Assembly: GCF_051020955.1 (NCBI RefSeq)
Contig: NC_135019.1
Coordinates: 24,603,375-24,667,374, forward strand
Direction: 5' to 3'
Length of the DNA: 64,000 bases
From: Megalopta genalis
Taxonomy: Eukaryota > Arthropoda > Insecta > Hymenoptera > Halictidae
The notes below the pieces were generated by a model. The model was given only the letters and a program-made list of their open reading frames with translations. It was not told where the DNA came from and searched no databases. The translations under genes and the position numbers were made by a program. Below, piece after piece: positions 29,343 to 44,700 of this stretch. Within the stretch, counting starts at the first letter, position 1. Each line of letters opens with the position of its first letter.

Positions 29343-31694
29343 AACAAACAACAAACAACAAACAACAAACAACAAACAACAAACAACAAACAACAAACAA
29401 CAAACAACAAACAACAAACAACAAACAACAAACAACAAACAACAAACAACAAACAACAAACAACAAACAACAAACAACAAACAACAAACAACAAACAACA
29501 AACAACAAACAACAAACAACAAACAACAAACAACAAACAACAAACAACAAACAACAAACAACAAACAACAAACAACAAACAACAAACAACAAACAACAAA
29601 CAACAAACAACAAACAACAAACAACAAACAACAAACAACAAACAACAAACAACAAACAACAAACAACAAACAACAAACAACAAACAACAAACAACAAACA
29701 ACAAACAACAAACAACAAACAACAAACAACAAACAACAAACAACAAACAACAAACAACAAACAACAAACAACAAACAACAAACAACAAACAACAAACAAC
29801 AAACAACAAACAACAAACAACAAACAACAAACAACAAACAACAAACAACAAACAACAAACAACAAACAACAAACAACAAACAACAAACAACAAACAACAA
29901 ACAACAAACAACAAACAACAAACAACAAACAACAAACAACAAACAACAAACAACAAACAACAAACAACAAACAACAAACAACAAACAACAAACAACAAAC
30001 AACAAACAACAAACAACAAACAACAAACAACAAACAACAAACAACAAACAACAAACAACAAACAACAAACAACAAACAACAAACAACAAACAACAAACAA
30101 CAAACAACAAACAACAAACAACAAACAACAAACAACAAACAACAAACAACAAACAACAAACAACAAACAACAAACAACAAACAACAAACAACAAACAACA
30201 AACAACAAACAACAAACAACAAACAACAAACAACAAACAACAAACAACAAACAACAAACAACAAACAACAAACAACAAACAACAAACAACAAACAACAAA
30301 CAACAAACAACAAACAACAAACAACAAACAACAAACAACAAACAACAAACAACAAACAACAAACAACAAACAACAAACAACAAACAACAAACAACAAACA
30401 ACAAACAACAAACAACAAACAACAAACAACAAACAACAAACAACAAACAACAAACAACAAACAACAAACAACAAACAACAAACAACAAACAACAAACAAC
30501 AAACAACAAACAACAAACAACAAACAACAAACAACAAACAACAAACAACAAACAACAAACAACAAACAACAAACAACAAACAACAAACAACAAACAACAA
30601 ACAACAAACAACAAACAACAAACAACAAACAACAAACAACAAACAACAAACAACAAACAACAAACAACAAACAACAAACAACAAACAACAAACAACAAAC
30701 AACAAACAACAAACAACAAACAACAAACAACAAACAACAAACAACAAACAACAAACAACAAACAACAAACAACAAACAACAAACAACAAACAACAAACAA
30801 CAAACAACAAACAACAAACAACAAACAACAAACAACAAACAACAAACAACAAACAACAAACAACAAACAACAAACAACAAACAACAAACAACAAACAACA
30901 AACAACAAACAACAAACAACAAACAACAAACAACAAACAACAAACAACAAACAACAAACAACAAACAACAAACAACAAACAACAAACAACAAACAACAAA
31001 CAACAAACAACAAACAACAAACAACAAACAACAAACAACAAACAACAAACAACAAACAACAAACAACAAACAACAAACAACAAACAACAAACAACAAACA
31101 ACAAACAACAAACAACAAACAACAAACAACAAACAACAAACAACAAACAACAAACAACAAACAACAAACAACAAACAACAAACAACAAACAACAAACAAC
31201 AAACAACAAACAACAAACAACAAACAACAAACAACAAACAACAAACAACAAACAACAAACAACAAACAACAAACAACAAACAACAAACAACAAACAACAA
31301 ACAACAAACAACAAACAACAAACAACAAACAACAAACAACAAACAACAAACAACAAACAACAAACAACAAACAACAAACAACAAACAACAAACAACAAAC
31401 AACAAACAACAAACAACAAACAACAAACAACAAACAACAAACAACAAACAACAAACAACAAACAACAAACAACAAACAACAAACAACAAACAACAAACAA
31501 CAAACAACAAACAACAAACAACAAACAACAAACAACAAACAACAAACAACAAACAACAAACAACAAACAACAAACAACAAACAACAAACAACAAACAACA
31601 AACAACAAACAACAAACAACAAACAACAAACAACAAACAACAAACAACAAACAACAAACAACAAACAACAAACAACAAACAACAAACAACAAAC
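29343..31694. repeat. Pure X block, 336 copies
   Basis: 2,352 bp equals exactly 336 units of AACAAAC, and I saw no variant. This is the second-longest perfect block in the window. Confidence 0.95.
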
Positions 31695-31911
31695 AACGAA
31701 GAACAAACAACAAATAACAAACATCGAACAACGAAGAACAAACATCGAACAACGAAGAACAAACATCGAACAACGAAGAACGAACAACGAAGCACGAAGC
31801 ACGAACAACGAAGCACGAAGCACGAACAACGAAGCACGAAGCACGAACAACGAAGCACGAAGCACGAACAACGAAGCACGAACAACGAACAACGAACAAC
31901 GAACAACGAAC
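31695..31911. repeat. CATCGAAC and CACGAAG variant cluster
   Basis: Three CATCGAAC units near 31720-31770 are followed by repeated CACGAAG/CACGAAC variants (first A of the heptamer changed to C) at about 31790-31880. Related CATC-Z-X words occur near 36.65 and 41.93 kb, and CACGAAC words near 38.29-38.35 kb. Confidence 0.9.
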
Positions 31912-31981
31912 AGCGAACAGCGAACAGCGAACAGCGAACAGCGAACAGCGAACAGCGAACAGCGAACAGCGAACAGCGAAC
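31912..31981. repeat. AGCGAAC run, 10 copies
   Basis: Ten perfect tandem copies of the Y variant AGCGAAC form the left flank of the following Y block. A matching run of nine lies on the right flank. Confidence 0.95.
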
Positions 31982-32856
31982 AACGAACAACGAACAACGA
32001 ACAACGAACAACGAACAACGAACAACGAACAACGAACAACGAACAACGAACAACGAACAACGAACAACGAACAACGAACAACGAACAACGAACAACGAAC
32101 AACGAACAACGAACAACGAACAACGAACAACGAACAACGAACAACGAACAACGAACAACGAACAACGAACAACGAACAACGAACAACGAACAACGAACAA
32201 CGAACAACGAACAACGAACAACGAACAACGAACAACGAACAACGAACAACGAACAACGAACAACGAACAACGAACAACGAACAACGAACAACGAACAACG
32301 AACAACGAACAACGAACAACGAACAACGAACAACGAACAACGAACAACGAACAACGAACAACGAACAACGAACAACGAACAACGAACAACGAACAACGAA
32401 CAACGAACAACGAACAACGAACAACGAACAACGAACAACGAACAACGAACAACGAACAACGAACAACGAACAACGAACAACGAACAACGAACAACGAACA
32501 ACGAACAACGAACAACGAACAACGAACAACGAACAACGAACAACGAACAACGAACAACGAACAACGAACAACGAACAACGAACAACGAACAACGAACAAC
32601 GAACAACGAACAACGAACAACGAACAACGAACAACGAACAACGAACAACGAACAACGAACAACGAACAACGAACAACGAACAACGAACAACGAACAACGA
32701 ACAACGAACAACGAACAACGAACAACGAACAACGAACAACGAACAACGAACAACGAACAACGAACAACGAACAACGAACAACGAACAACGAACAACGAAC
32801 AACGAACAACGAACAACGAACAACGAACAACGAACAACGAACAACGAACAACGAAC
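31982..32856. repeat. Y block, 125 copies
   Basis: 875 bp of AACGAAC with no interruption seen, bracketed on both sides by AGCGAAC runs. Confidence 0.95.
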
Positions 32857-32919
32857 AGCGAACAGCGAACAGCGAACAGCGAACAGCGAACAGCGAACAG
32901 CGAACAGCGAACAGCGAAC
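32857..32919. repeat. AGCGAAC run, 9 copies
   Basis: Nine tandem copies in direct orientation relative to the left flank. Immediately after comes a CAATCAAC variant and the change to Z/X words. Confidence 0.95.
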
Positions 32920-35761
32920 AACAATCAACAAACAACGAAGAACAAACAACGAACAACAAACAACGAAGAACAAACAACAAACAACAAACAACGAAGAACA
33001 AACAACAAACAACGAAGAACAAACAACAAACAACGAAGAACAAACAACAAACAACAAACAACGAAGAACAAACAACAAACAACAAACATCGAAGAACAAA
33101 CAACAAACAACAAACAACGAAGAACAAACAACAAACAACAAACAACAAACAACGAAGAACAAACAACAAACAACAAACAACGAAGAACAAACAACAAACA
33201 ACAAACAACGAAGAAAAAAAAACAAACAACAAACAACGAAGAAGTAACAACAAACAACAAACAACGAAGAACAAACAACAAACAACAAACAACAAACAAC
33301 GAAGAACAAACAACAAACAACAAACAACAAACAACGAAGAACAAACAACAAACAGCAAACAACGAAGAACAAACAACAAACAACAAACAACGAAGAACAA
33401 ACAACAAACAACAAACAACGAAGAACAAACAACAAACAACAAACAACAAACAACAAACAACAAGCAACAAACAACAAACAACGAAGAACAAACAACAAAC
33501 AACGAAGAAGTAACAACAAACAACAAACAACGAAGAACAAACAACAAACAACAAACAACGAAGAACAAACAACAAACAACAAACAACGAAGAACAAACAA
33601 CAAACAGCAAACAACGAAGAACAAACAACAAACAACAAACAACGAAGAACAAACAACAAACAACAAACAACGAAGAACAAACAACAAACAACAAACAACA
33701 AACAACAAACAACAAGCAACAAACAACAAACAACGAAGAACAAACAACAAACAACGAAGAAGTAACAACAAACAACAAACAACGAAGAACAAACAACAAA
33801 CAACAAACAACGAAGAACAAACAACAAACAACAAACAACGAAGAACAAACAACAAACAACAAACAACGAAGAACAAACAACAAACAACGAAGAACAAACA
33901 ACAAACAACGAAGAACAAACAACAAACAACAAACAACGAAGAACAAACAACAAACAACAAACAACAAACAACAAACAACAAGCAACAAACAACAAACAAC
34001 GAAGAACAAACAACAAACAACGAAGAAGTAACAACAAACAACAAACAACGAAGAACAAACAACAAACAACAAACAACGAAGAACAAACAACAAACAACAA
34101 ACAACGAAGAACAAACAACAAACAACAAACAACAAACAACAAACAACAAGCAACAAACAACAAACAACGAAGAACAAACAACAAACAACGAAGAAGTAAC
34201 AACAAACAACAAACAACGAAGAACAAACAACAAACAACAAACAACGAAGAACAAACAACAAACAACAAACAACGAAGAACAAACAACAAACAGCAAACAA
34301 CGAAGAACAAACAACAAACAACAAACAACGAAGAACAAACAACAAACAACAAACAACGAAGAACAAACAACAAACAACAAACAACAAACAACAAACAACA
34401 AGCAACAAACAACAAACAACGAAGAACAAACAACAAACAACGAAGAAGTAACAACAAACAACAAACAACGAAGAACAAACAACAAACAACAAACAACGAA
34501 GAACAAACAACAAACAACAAACAACGAAGAACAAACAACAAACAACAAACAACGAAGAACAAACAACAAACAACGAAGAACAAACAACAAACAACGAAGA
34601 ACAAACAACAAACAGCAAACAACGAAGAACAAACAACAAACAACAAACAACGAAGAACAAACAACAAACAACAAACAACGAAGAACAAACAACAAACAAC
34701 AAACAACAAACAACAAACAACAAGCAACAAACAACAAACAACGAAGAACAAACAACAAACAACGAAGAAGTAACAACAAACAACAAACAACGAAGAAGTA
34801 ACAACAAACAACAAACAACGAAGAACAAACAACAAACAACAAACAACGAAGAACAAACAACAAACAACAAACAACGAAGAAAAAAAAACAAACAACAAAC
34901 AACGAAGAAGTAACAACAAACAACAAACAACGAAGAACAAACAACAAACAACAAACAACAAACAACGAAGAACAAACAACAAACAACAAACAACAAACAA
35001 CGAAGAACAAACAACAAACAGCAAACAACGAAGAACAAACAACAAACAACAAACAACGAAGAACAAACAACAAACAACAAACAACGAAGAACAAACAACA
35101 AACAACAAACAACAAACAACAAACAACAAGCAACAAACAACAAACAACGAAGAACAAACAACAAACAACGAAGAAGTAACAACAAACAACAAACAACGAA
35201 GAACAAACAACAAACAACAAACAACGAAGAACAAACAACAAACAACAAACAACGAAGAACAAACAACAAACAGCAAACAACGAAGAACAAACAACAAACA
35301 ACAAACAACGAAGAACAAACAACAAACAACAAACAACGAAGAACAAACAACAAACAACAAACAACAAACAACAAACAACAAGCAACAAACAACAAACAAC
35401 GAAGAACAAACAACAAACAACGAAGAAGTAACAACAAACAACAAACAACGAAGAACAAACAACAAACAACAAACAACGAAGAACAAACAACAAACAACAA
35501 ACAACGAAGAACAAACAACAAACAACAAACAACGAAGAACAAACAACAAACAACGAAGAACAAACAACAAACAACGAAGAACAAACAACAAACAACAAAC
35601 AACGAAGAACAAACAACAAACAACAAACATCGAAGAACAAACAACAAACAACAAACAACGAAGAACAAACAACAAACAACAAACAACAAACAACGAAGAA
35701 CAAACAACAAACAACAAACAACGAAGAACAAACAACAAACAACAAACAACGAAGAAAAAAA
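32920..35761. repeat. 252/266-bp HOR marked by GAAGAAGTAACAAC
   Basis: Each unit combines a GAAGAAGTAAC marker, ZXXX words, often an AGCAAAC, and an ACAAGCAAC. Marker T positions are 33245, 33511, 33763, 34029, 34197, 34449, 34771, 34799, 34911, 35177 and 35429. Spacings are 266, 252, 266, 168, 252, 322, 28, 140, 266 and 252, all multiples of 7. Poly-A breaks (GAAGAAAAAAA) lie near 33213, 34880 and 35755. Confidence 0.92.
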
Positions 35762-36468
35762 AACAAACAACAAACAACAAACAACAAACAACAAACAACA
35801 AACAACAAACAACAAACAACAAACAACAAACAACAAACAACAAACAACAAACAACAAACAACAAACAACAAACAACAAACAACAAACAACAAACAACAAA
35901 CAACAAACAACAAACAACAAACAACAAACAACAAACAACAAACAACAAACAACAAACAACAAACAACAAACAACAAACAACAAACAACAAACAACAAACA
36001 ACAAACAACAAACAACAAACAACAAACAACAAACAACAAACAACAAACAACAAACAACAAACAACAAACAACAAACAACAAACAACAAACAACAAACAAC
36101 AAACAACAAACAACAAACAACAAACAACAAACAACAAACAACAAACAACAAACAACAAACAACAAACAACAAACAACAAACAACAAACAACAAACAACAA
36201 ACAACAAACAACAAACAACAAACAACAAACAACAAACAACAAACAACAAACAACAAACAACAAACAACAAACAACAAACAACAAACAACAAACAACAAAC
36301 AACAAACAACAAACAACAAACAACAAACAACAAACAACAAACAACAAACAACAAACAACAAACAACAAACAACAAACAACAAACAACAAACAACAAACAA
36401 CAAACAACAAACAACAAACAACAAACAACAAACAACAAACAACAAACAACAAACAACAAACAACAAAC
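35762..36468. repeat. X block, about 101 copies
   Basis: About 707 bp of AACAAAC starts directly after a poly-A phase break and ends at a single Z at 36469. Confidence 0.93.
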
Positions 36469-38010
36469 AACGAAGAACAAACAACAAACAACAAACAACA
36501 AACAACAAACAACAAACAACAAACAACAAACAACAAACAACAAACAATAAACAACGAAGAACAAACAACGAAGAACAAACAATAAACAACGAACAACGAA
36601 GAACAAACAACGAACAACGAAGAACAAACAACGAACAACGAAGAACAAACATCGAACAACGAAGAACAAACATCGAACAACGAAGAACAAACAACAAACA
36701 ACGAAGAACAAACAACAAACAACGAAGAACAAACAACAAACAACGAAGAACAAACAACAAACAACGAAGCACAAACAACAAACAACGAAGAACAAACAAC
36801 AAACAACGAAGAACAAACAACAAACAACGAAGAACAAACAACAAACAACAAACAACGAAGAACAAACAGCAAACAACAAACAACGAAGAACAAACAACAA
36901 ACAACAAACAACGAAGTACAAACAACAAACAAAGAAGAACAAACAACAAACCACAAACAACGAAGAACAAACAACAAACAACAAACAACGAAGAACAAAC
37001 AACAAACAACAAACAACGAAGAACAAACAACAAACAACAAACAACGAAGAACAAACAACAAACAACAAACAACGAAGAAAAAACAACAAACAACGAAGAA
37101 CAAACAACAAACAACAAACAACGAAGAACAAACAACAAACAACGAAGAACAAACAACAAACAACAAACAACGAAGAACAAACAACAAACAACGAAGAACA
37201 AACAACAAACAACGAAGAACAAACAACAAACAACAAACAACAAACAGCAAACAACGAAGAACAAACAACAAACAACAAACAACGAAGAACAAACAACAAA
37301 CAACAAACAACAAACAACGAAGAACAAACAACAAACAACAAACAACAAACAACGAAGAACAAACAACAAACAGCAAACAACGAAGAACAAACAACAAACA
37401 ACAAACAACGAAGAACAAACAACAAACAACAAACAACGAAGAACAAACAACAAACAACAAACAACAAACAACAAACAACAAGCAACAAACAACAAACAAC
37501 GAAGAACAAACAACAAACAACAAACAACGAAGAACAAACAACAAACAACAAACAACGAAGAAAAAAAAACAAACAACAAACAACGAAGAAGTAACAACAA
37601 ACAACAAACAACGAAGAACAAACAACAAACAACAAACAACGAAGAACAAACAACAAACAACAAACAACGAAGAACAAACAGCAAACAACAAACAACGAAG
37701 AACAAACAACAAACAACAAACAACGAAGTACAAACAACAAACAAAGAAGAACAATCAACAAACCACAAACAACGAAGAACAAACAACAAACAACAAACAA
37801 CGAAGAACAAACAACAAACAACAAACAACGAAGAACAAACAACAAACAACGAAGAACATACAACAAACAACAAACAACGAAGAACAAACAACAAACAACA
37901 AACAACGAAGAACTAACAACAAACAACGAAGAACAAACAACAAACAACGAAGAACAAACAACAAACAACGAAGAACAAACAACAAACAACGAAGAACAAA
38001 CAACAAACAA
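36469..38010. repeat. Mixed Z/X array with ZXY words, CATC and GTAC cassettes
   Basis: A short X run is followed by ZXY words and two CATCGAAC units (36590-36670). ZXX words include an AACGAAGCAC variant near 36770. GTAC/AAAGAAG/CCAC cassettes have T at 36917 and 37729. One GAAGAAGTAAC marker lies near 37591, an ACAAGCAAC near 37480, and a CATAC near 37859. Confidence 0.9.
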
Positions 38011-38241
38011 CGAAGGACAAACAACAAACAACGATGAACAAACAACAAACAACGATGAACAAACAACAAACAACGAAGAACGAACAACAAACATCGAAGA
38101 ACAAACAACAAACAACGAAGAACAAACAACAAACAACGAAGAACAAACAACAAACAACGAAGCACAAACAACAAACAACGAAGAACAAACAACAAACAAC
38201 GAAGAACAAACAACAAACAACGAAGAACAAACAACAAACAA
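38011..38241. repeat. GGAC/GATGAAC landmark and ZXX words
   Basis: GGAC, then GATGAAC with ATG at 38034 and 38055, CATCGAAG near 38093, and ZXX words with one GAAGCAC near 38160. The order matches the copy at 43190-43450. Confidence 0.9.
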
Positions 38242-38631
38242 CGAAGAACGAACAACGAACAACGAAGAACGAACAACGAACAACGAAGCACGAACAACGA
38301 AGCACGAACAACGAACAACGAAGCACGAACAACGAACAACGAAGCACGAACAACGAACAACGAAGAACGAACAACGAACAACGAAGAACGAACAACGAAC
38401 AACGAAGAACGAACAACGAACAACGAACAACGAACAACGAAGAACGAACAACGAACAACGAACAACGAACAACGAACAACGAACAACGAACAACGAACAA
38501 CGAACAACGAACATCGAACAACGAACAACGAACAACGAACAACGAACAACGAACAACGAACAACGAACAACGAACAACGAACAACGAACAACGAACAACG
38601 AACAACGAACAACGAACAACGAAGAACGAAC
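38242..38631. repeat. Y zone with ZY, ZYY and CACGAAC words
   Basis: ZYY and CACGAAC-containing words (38280-38350) grade into pure Y, with one CATCGAAC near 38512. The zone ends directly at a Z run. Confidence 0.92.
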
Positions 38632-38778
38632 AACGAAGAACGAAGAACGAAGAACGAAGAACGAAGAACGAAGAACGAAGAACGAAGAACGAAGAACGAA
38701 GAACGAAGAACGAAGAACGAAGAACGAAGAACGAAGAACGAAGAACGAAGAACGAAGAACGAAGAACGAAGAACGAAG
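38632..38778. repeat. Pure Z run, 21 copies of AACGAAG
   Basis: 147 bp of uninterrupted AACGAAG lies inside a Y zone. A second run of 22 copies sits at 58003-58156, also inside Y units. Confidence 0.95.
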
Positions 38779-39387
38779 AACGAACAACGAACAACGAACA
38801 ACGAACAACGAACAACGAAGAACGAACAACGAACAACGAACAACGAACAACGAACAACGAACAACGAACAACGAACAACGAACAACGAACAACGAACAAC
38901 GAACAACGAACAACGAACAACGAACAACGAACAACGAACAACGAACAACGAACAACGAACAACGAACAACGAACAACGAACAACGAACAACGAACAACGA
39001 ACAACGAACAACGAACAACGAACAACGAACAACGAACAACGAACAACGAACAACGAACAACGAACAACGAACAACGAACAACGAACAACGAACAACGAAC
39101 AACGAACAACGAACAACGAACAACGAACAACGAACAACGAACAACGAACAACGAACAACGAACAACGAACAACGAACATCGAACAACGAACAACGTACAA
39201 CGAACAACGAACATCGAACAACGAACAACGAACAACGAACAACGAACAACGAACAACGAACAACGAACAACGAACAACGAACAACGAACAACGAACAACG
39301 AACAACGAACAACGAACAACGAACAACGAACAACGAACAACGAACAACGAACAACGAACAACGAACAACGAACAACGAACAACGAAC
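38779..39387. repeat. Y block with few variants
   Basis: 609 bp, mostly AACGAAC. One Z lies near 38814, and a cluster CATCGAAC, GTAC, CATCGAAC lies near 39178-39214. Confidence 0.93.
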
Positions 39388-39786
39388 AACGAAGAACAAA
39401 CAACCAACAACGAAGCACAAACAACAAACAACGAAGCACAAACAACAAACAACGAAGAACAAACAACAAACAACGAAGAACAAACAACAAACAACGAAGA
39501 ACAAACAACAAACAACAAACAACGGAGAACAAACAACAAACAACAAACAACGAAGAACAAACAACAAACAACAAACATCGAAGAACAAACAACAAACAAC
39601 AAACAACGAAGAACAAACAACAAACAACAAACAACAAACAACGAAGAACAAACAACAAACAACAAACAACGAAGAACAAACAACAAACAACAAACAACGA
39701 AGAAAAAAAAACAAACAACAAACAACGAAGAAGTAACAACAAACAACAAACAACGAAGAACAAACAACAAACAACAAACAACGAAG
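39388..39786. repeat. Mixed Z/X linker with poly-A and GTAAC markers
   Basis: Two GAAGCAC units and an AACCAAC open the stretch. ZXXX words, a CATCGAAG, a GAAGAAAAAAA break near 39702 and a GAAGAAGTAAC marker near 39734 follow. Confidence 0.88.
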
Positions 39787-41732
39787 AACAAACAACAAAC
39801 AACAAACAACAAACAACAAACAACAAACAACAAACAACAAACAACAAACAACAAACAACAAACAACAAACAACAAACAACAAACAACAAACAACAAACAA
39901 CAAACAACAAACAACAAACAACAAACAACAAACAACAAACAACAAACAACAAACAACAAACAACAAACAACAAACAACAAACAACAAACAACAAACAACA
40001 AACAACAAACAACAAACAACAAACAACAAACAACAAACAACAAACAACAAACAACAAACAACAAACAACAAACAACAAACAACAAACAACAAACAACAAA
40101 CAACAAACAACAAACAACAAACAACAAACAACAAACAACAAACAACAAACAACAAACAACAAACAACAAACAACAAACAACAAACAACAAACAACAAACA
40201 ACAAACAACAAACAACAAACAACAAACAACAAACAACAAACAACAAACAACAAACAACAAACAACAAACAACAAACAACAAACAACAAACAACAAACAAC
40301 AAACAACAAACAACAAACAACAAACAACAAACAACAAACAACAAACAACAAACAACAAACAACAAACAACAAACAACAAACAACAAACAACAAACAACAA
40401 ACAACAAACAACAAACAACAAACAACAAACAACAAACAACAAACAACAAACAACAAACAACAAACAACAAACAACAAACAACAAACAACAAACAACAAAC
40501 AACAAACAACAAACAACAAACAACAAACAACAAACAACAAACAACAAACAACAAACAACAAACAACAAACAACAAACAACAAACAACAAACAACAAACAA
40601 CAAACAACAAACAACAAACAACAAACAACAAACAACAAACAACAAACAACAAACAACAAACAACAAACAACAAACAACAAACAACAAACAACAAACAACA
40701 AACAACAAACAACAAACAACAAACAACAAACAACAAACAACAAACAACAAACAACAAACAACAAACAACAAACAACAAACAACAAACAACAAACAACAAA
40801 CAACAAACAACAAACAACAAACAACAAACAACAAACAACAAACAACAAACAACAAACAACAAACAACAAACAACAAACAACAAACAACAAACAACAAACA
40901 ACAAACAACAAACAACAAACAACAAACAACAAACAACAAACAACAAACAACAAACAACAAACAACAAACAACAAACAACAAACAACAAACAACAAACAAC
41001 AAACAACAAACAACAAACAACAAACAACAAACAACAAACAACAAACAACAAACAACAAACAACAAACAACAAACAACAAACAACAAACAACAAACAACAA
41101 ACAACAAACAACAAACAACAAACAACAAACAACAAACAACAAACAACAAACAACAAACAACAAACAACAAACAACAAACAACAAACAACAAACAACAAAC
41201 AACAAACAACAAACAACAAACAACAAACAACAAACAACAAACAACAAACAACAAACAACAAACAACAAACAACAAACAACAAACAACAAACAACAAACAA
41301 CAAACAACAAACAACAAACAACAAACAACAAACAACAAACAACAAACAACAAACAACAAACAACAAACAACAAACAACAAACAACAAACAACAAACAACA
41401 AACAACAAACAACAAACAACAAACAACAAACAACAAACAACAAACAACAAACAACAAACAACAAACAACAAACAACAAACAACAAACAACAAACAACAAA
41501 CAACAAACAACAAACAACAAACAACAAACAACAAACAACAAACAACAAACAACAAACAACAAACAACAAACAACAAACAACAAACAACAAACAACAAACA
41601 ACAAACAACAAACAACAAACAACAAACAACAAACAACAAACAACAAACAACAAACAACAAACAACAAACAACAAACAACAAACAACAAACAACAAACAAC
41701 AAACAACAAACAACAAACAACAAACAACAAAC
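39787..41732. repeat. Pure X block, 278 copies
   Basis: 1,946 bp equals exactly 278 AACAAAC units, and I saw no variant. It ends in three Z units. Confidence 0.95.
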
Positions 41733-44700
41733 AACGAAGAACGAAGAACGAAGAACAAACAACAAACAACAAACAACAAACAACAAACAACAAACAACAA
41801 ACAACAAACAACAAACAATAAACAACGAAGAACAAACAACGAAGAACAAACAACAAACAACGAACAACGAAGAACAAACAACGAACAACGAAGAACAAAC
41901 AACGAACAACGAAGAACAAACATCGAACAACGAAGAACAAACATCGAACAACGAAGAACAAACAACGAAGAACAAACAACAAACAACGAAGAACAAACAA
42001 CAAACAACGAAGAACAAACAACAAACAACGAAGCACAAACAACAAACAACGAAGCACAAACAACAAACAACGAAGAACAAACAACAAACAACGAAGAACA
42101 AACAACAAACAACGAAGAACAAACAACAAACAACAAACAACGAAGAACAAACAGCAAACAACAAACAACGAAGAACAAACAACAAACAACAAACAACGAA
42201 GTACAAACAACAAACAAAGAAGAACAAACAACAAACCACAAACAACGAAGAACAAACAACAAACAACAAACAACGAAGAACAAACAACAAACAACAAACA
42301 ACGAAGAACAAACAACAAACAACAAACAACGAAGAACAAACAACAAACAACAAACAACGAAGAACAAACAACAAACAACGAAGCACAAACAACAAACAAC
42401 GAAGAACAAACAAGAAACAACGAAGAACAAACAACAAACAACGAAGAACAAACAACAAACAACGAAGAACAAACAACAAACAACGAAGAACAAACAGCAA
42501 ACAACAAACAACGAAGAACAAACAACAAACAACAAACAACGAAGTACAAACAACAAACAAAGAAGAACAAACAACAAACCACAAACAACGAAGAACAAAC
42601 AACAAACAACAAACAACGAAGAACAAACAACAAACAACAAACAACGAAGAACAAACAACAAACAACAAACAACGAAGAACGAACAACAAACAACAAACAA
42701 CGAAGAACAAACAACAAACAACAAACAACGAAGAAAAAAAAACAAACAACAAACAACAAACAACGAAGAACAAACAACAAACAACAAACAACGAAGAACA
42801 AACAACAAACAACAAACAACGAAGAACAAACAACAAACAACAAACAACGAAGAACAAACAGCAAACAACAAACAACGAAGAACAAACAACAAACAACAAA
42901 CAACGAAGTACAAACAACAAACAAAGAAGAACAATCAACAAACCACAAACAACGAAGAACAAACAACAAACAACAAACAACGAAGAACAAACAACAAACA
43001 ACAAACAACGAAGAACAAACAACAAACAACGAAGAACAAACAACAAACAACAAACAACGAAGAACAAACAACAAACAACAAACAACGAAGAACAAACAAC
43101 AAACAACGAAGAACAAACAACAAACAACGAAGAACAAACAACAAACAACGAAGAACAAACAACAAACAACGAAGAACAAACAACAAACAACGAAGGACAA
43201 ACAACAAACAACGATGAACAAACAACAAACAACGATGAACAAACAACAAACAACGAAGAACAAACAACAAACATCGAAGAACAAACAACAAACAACGAAG
43301 AACAAACAACAAACAACGAAGAACAAACAACAAACAACGAAGCACAAACAACAAACAACGAAGAACAAACAACAAACAACGAAGAACAAACAACAAACAA
43401 CGAAGAACAAACAACAAACAACGAAGAACAAACAACAAACAACAAACAACGAAGAACAAACAGCAAACAACAAACAACGAAGAACAAACAACAAACAACA
43501 AACAACGAAGTACAAACAACAAACAAAGAAGAACAAACAACAAACCACAAACAACGAAGAACAAACAACAAACAACAAACAACGAAGAACAAACAACAAA
43601 CAACAAACAACGAAGAACAAACAACAAACAACAAACAACGAAGAACAAACAACAAACAACAAACAACGAAGAACAAACAACAAACAACGAAGAACAAACA
43701 ACAAACAACAAACAACGAAGAACAAACAACAAACAACGAAGAACAAACAACAAACAACGAAGAACAAACAACAAACAACAAACAACGAAGAACAAACAAC
43801 AAACAACAAACAACGAAGAACAAACAACAAACAACAAACAACAAACAGCAAACAACGAAGAACAAACAACAAACAACAAACAACGAAGAACAAACAACAA
43901 ACAACAAACAACGAAGAACAAACAACAAACAGCAAACAACGAAGAACAAACAACAAACAACAAACAACGAAGAACAAACAACAAACAACAAACAACGAAG
44001 AACAAACAACAAACAACAAACAACAAACAACAAACAACAAACACAAACAACGAAGAACAAACAACAAACAACAAACAACGAAGAACAAACAACAAACAAC
44101 AAACAACGAAGAAAAAAAAACAAACAACAAACAACGAAGAAGTAACAACAAACAACAAACAACGAAGAACAAACAACAAACAACAAACAACGAAGAACAA
44201 ACAACAAACAACAAACAACGAAGAACAAACAACAAACAACAAACAACGAAGAACAAACAGCAAACAACAAACAACGAAGAACAAACAACAAACAACAAAC
44301 AACGAAGTACAAACAACAAACAAAGAAGAACAAACAACAAACCACAAACAACGAAGAACAAACAACAAACAACAAACAACGAAGAACAAACAACAAACAA
44401 CAAACAACGAAGAACAAACAACAAACAACGAAGAACAAACAACAAACAACAAACAACGAAGAACAAACAACAAACAACAAACAACGAAGAACAAACAACA
44501 AACAACGAAGAACAAACAACAAACAACGAAGAACAAACAACAAACAACGAAGAACAAACAACAAACAACAAACAACGAAGAACAAACAACAAACAACAAA
44601 CAACGAAGAACAAACAGCAAACAACAAACAACGAAGAACAAACAACAAACAACAAACAACGAAGTACAAACAACAAACAAAGAAGAACAAACAACAAACT

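Noticed and set aside
32920..35761. Transposable element or insertion sequence behind the GTAAC and poly-A markers
   Set aside because: The markers lie inside continuous heptamer DNA, without terminal repeats, coding capacity or target-site duplications. The poly-A stretches are short (about nine A) and look like slippage or small indels in the repeat, not retroposon tails.
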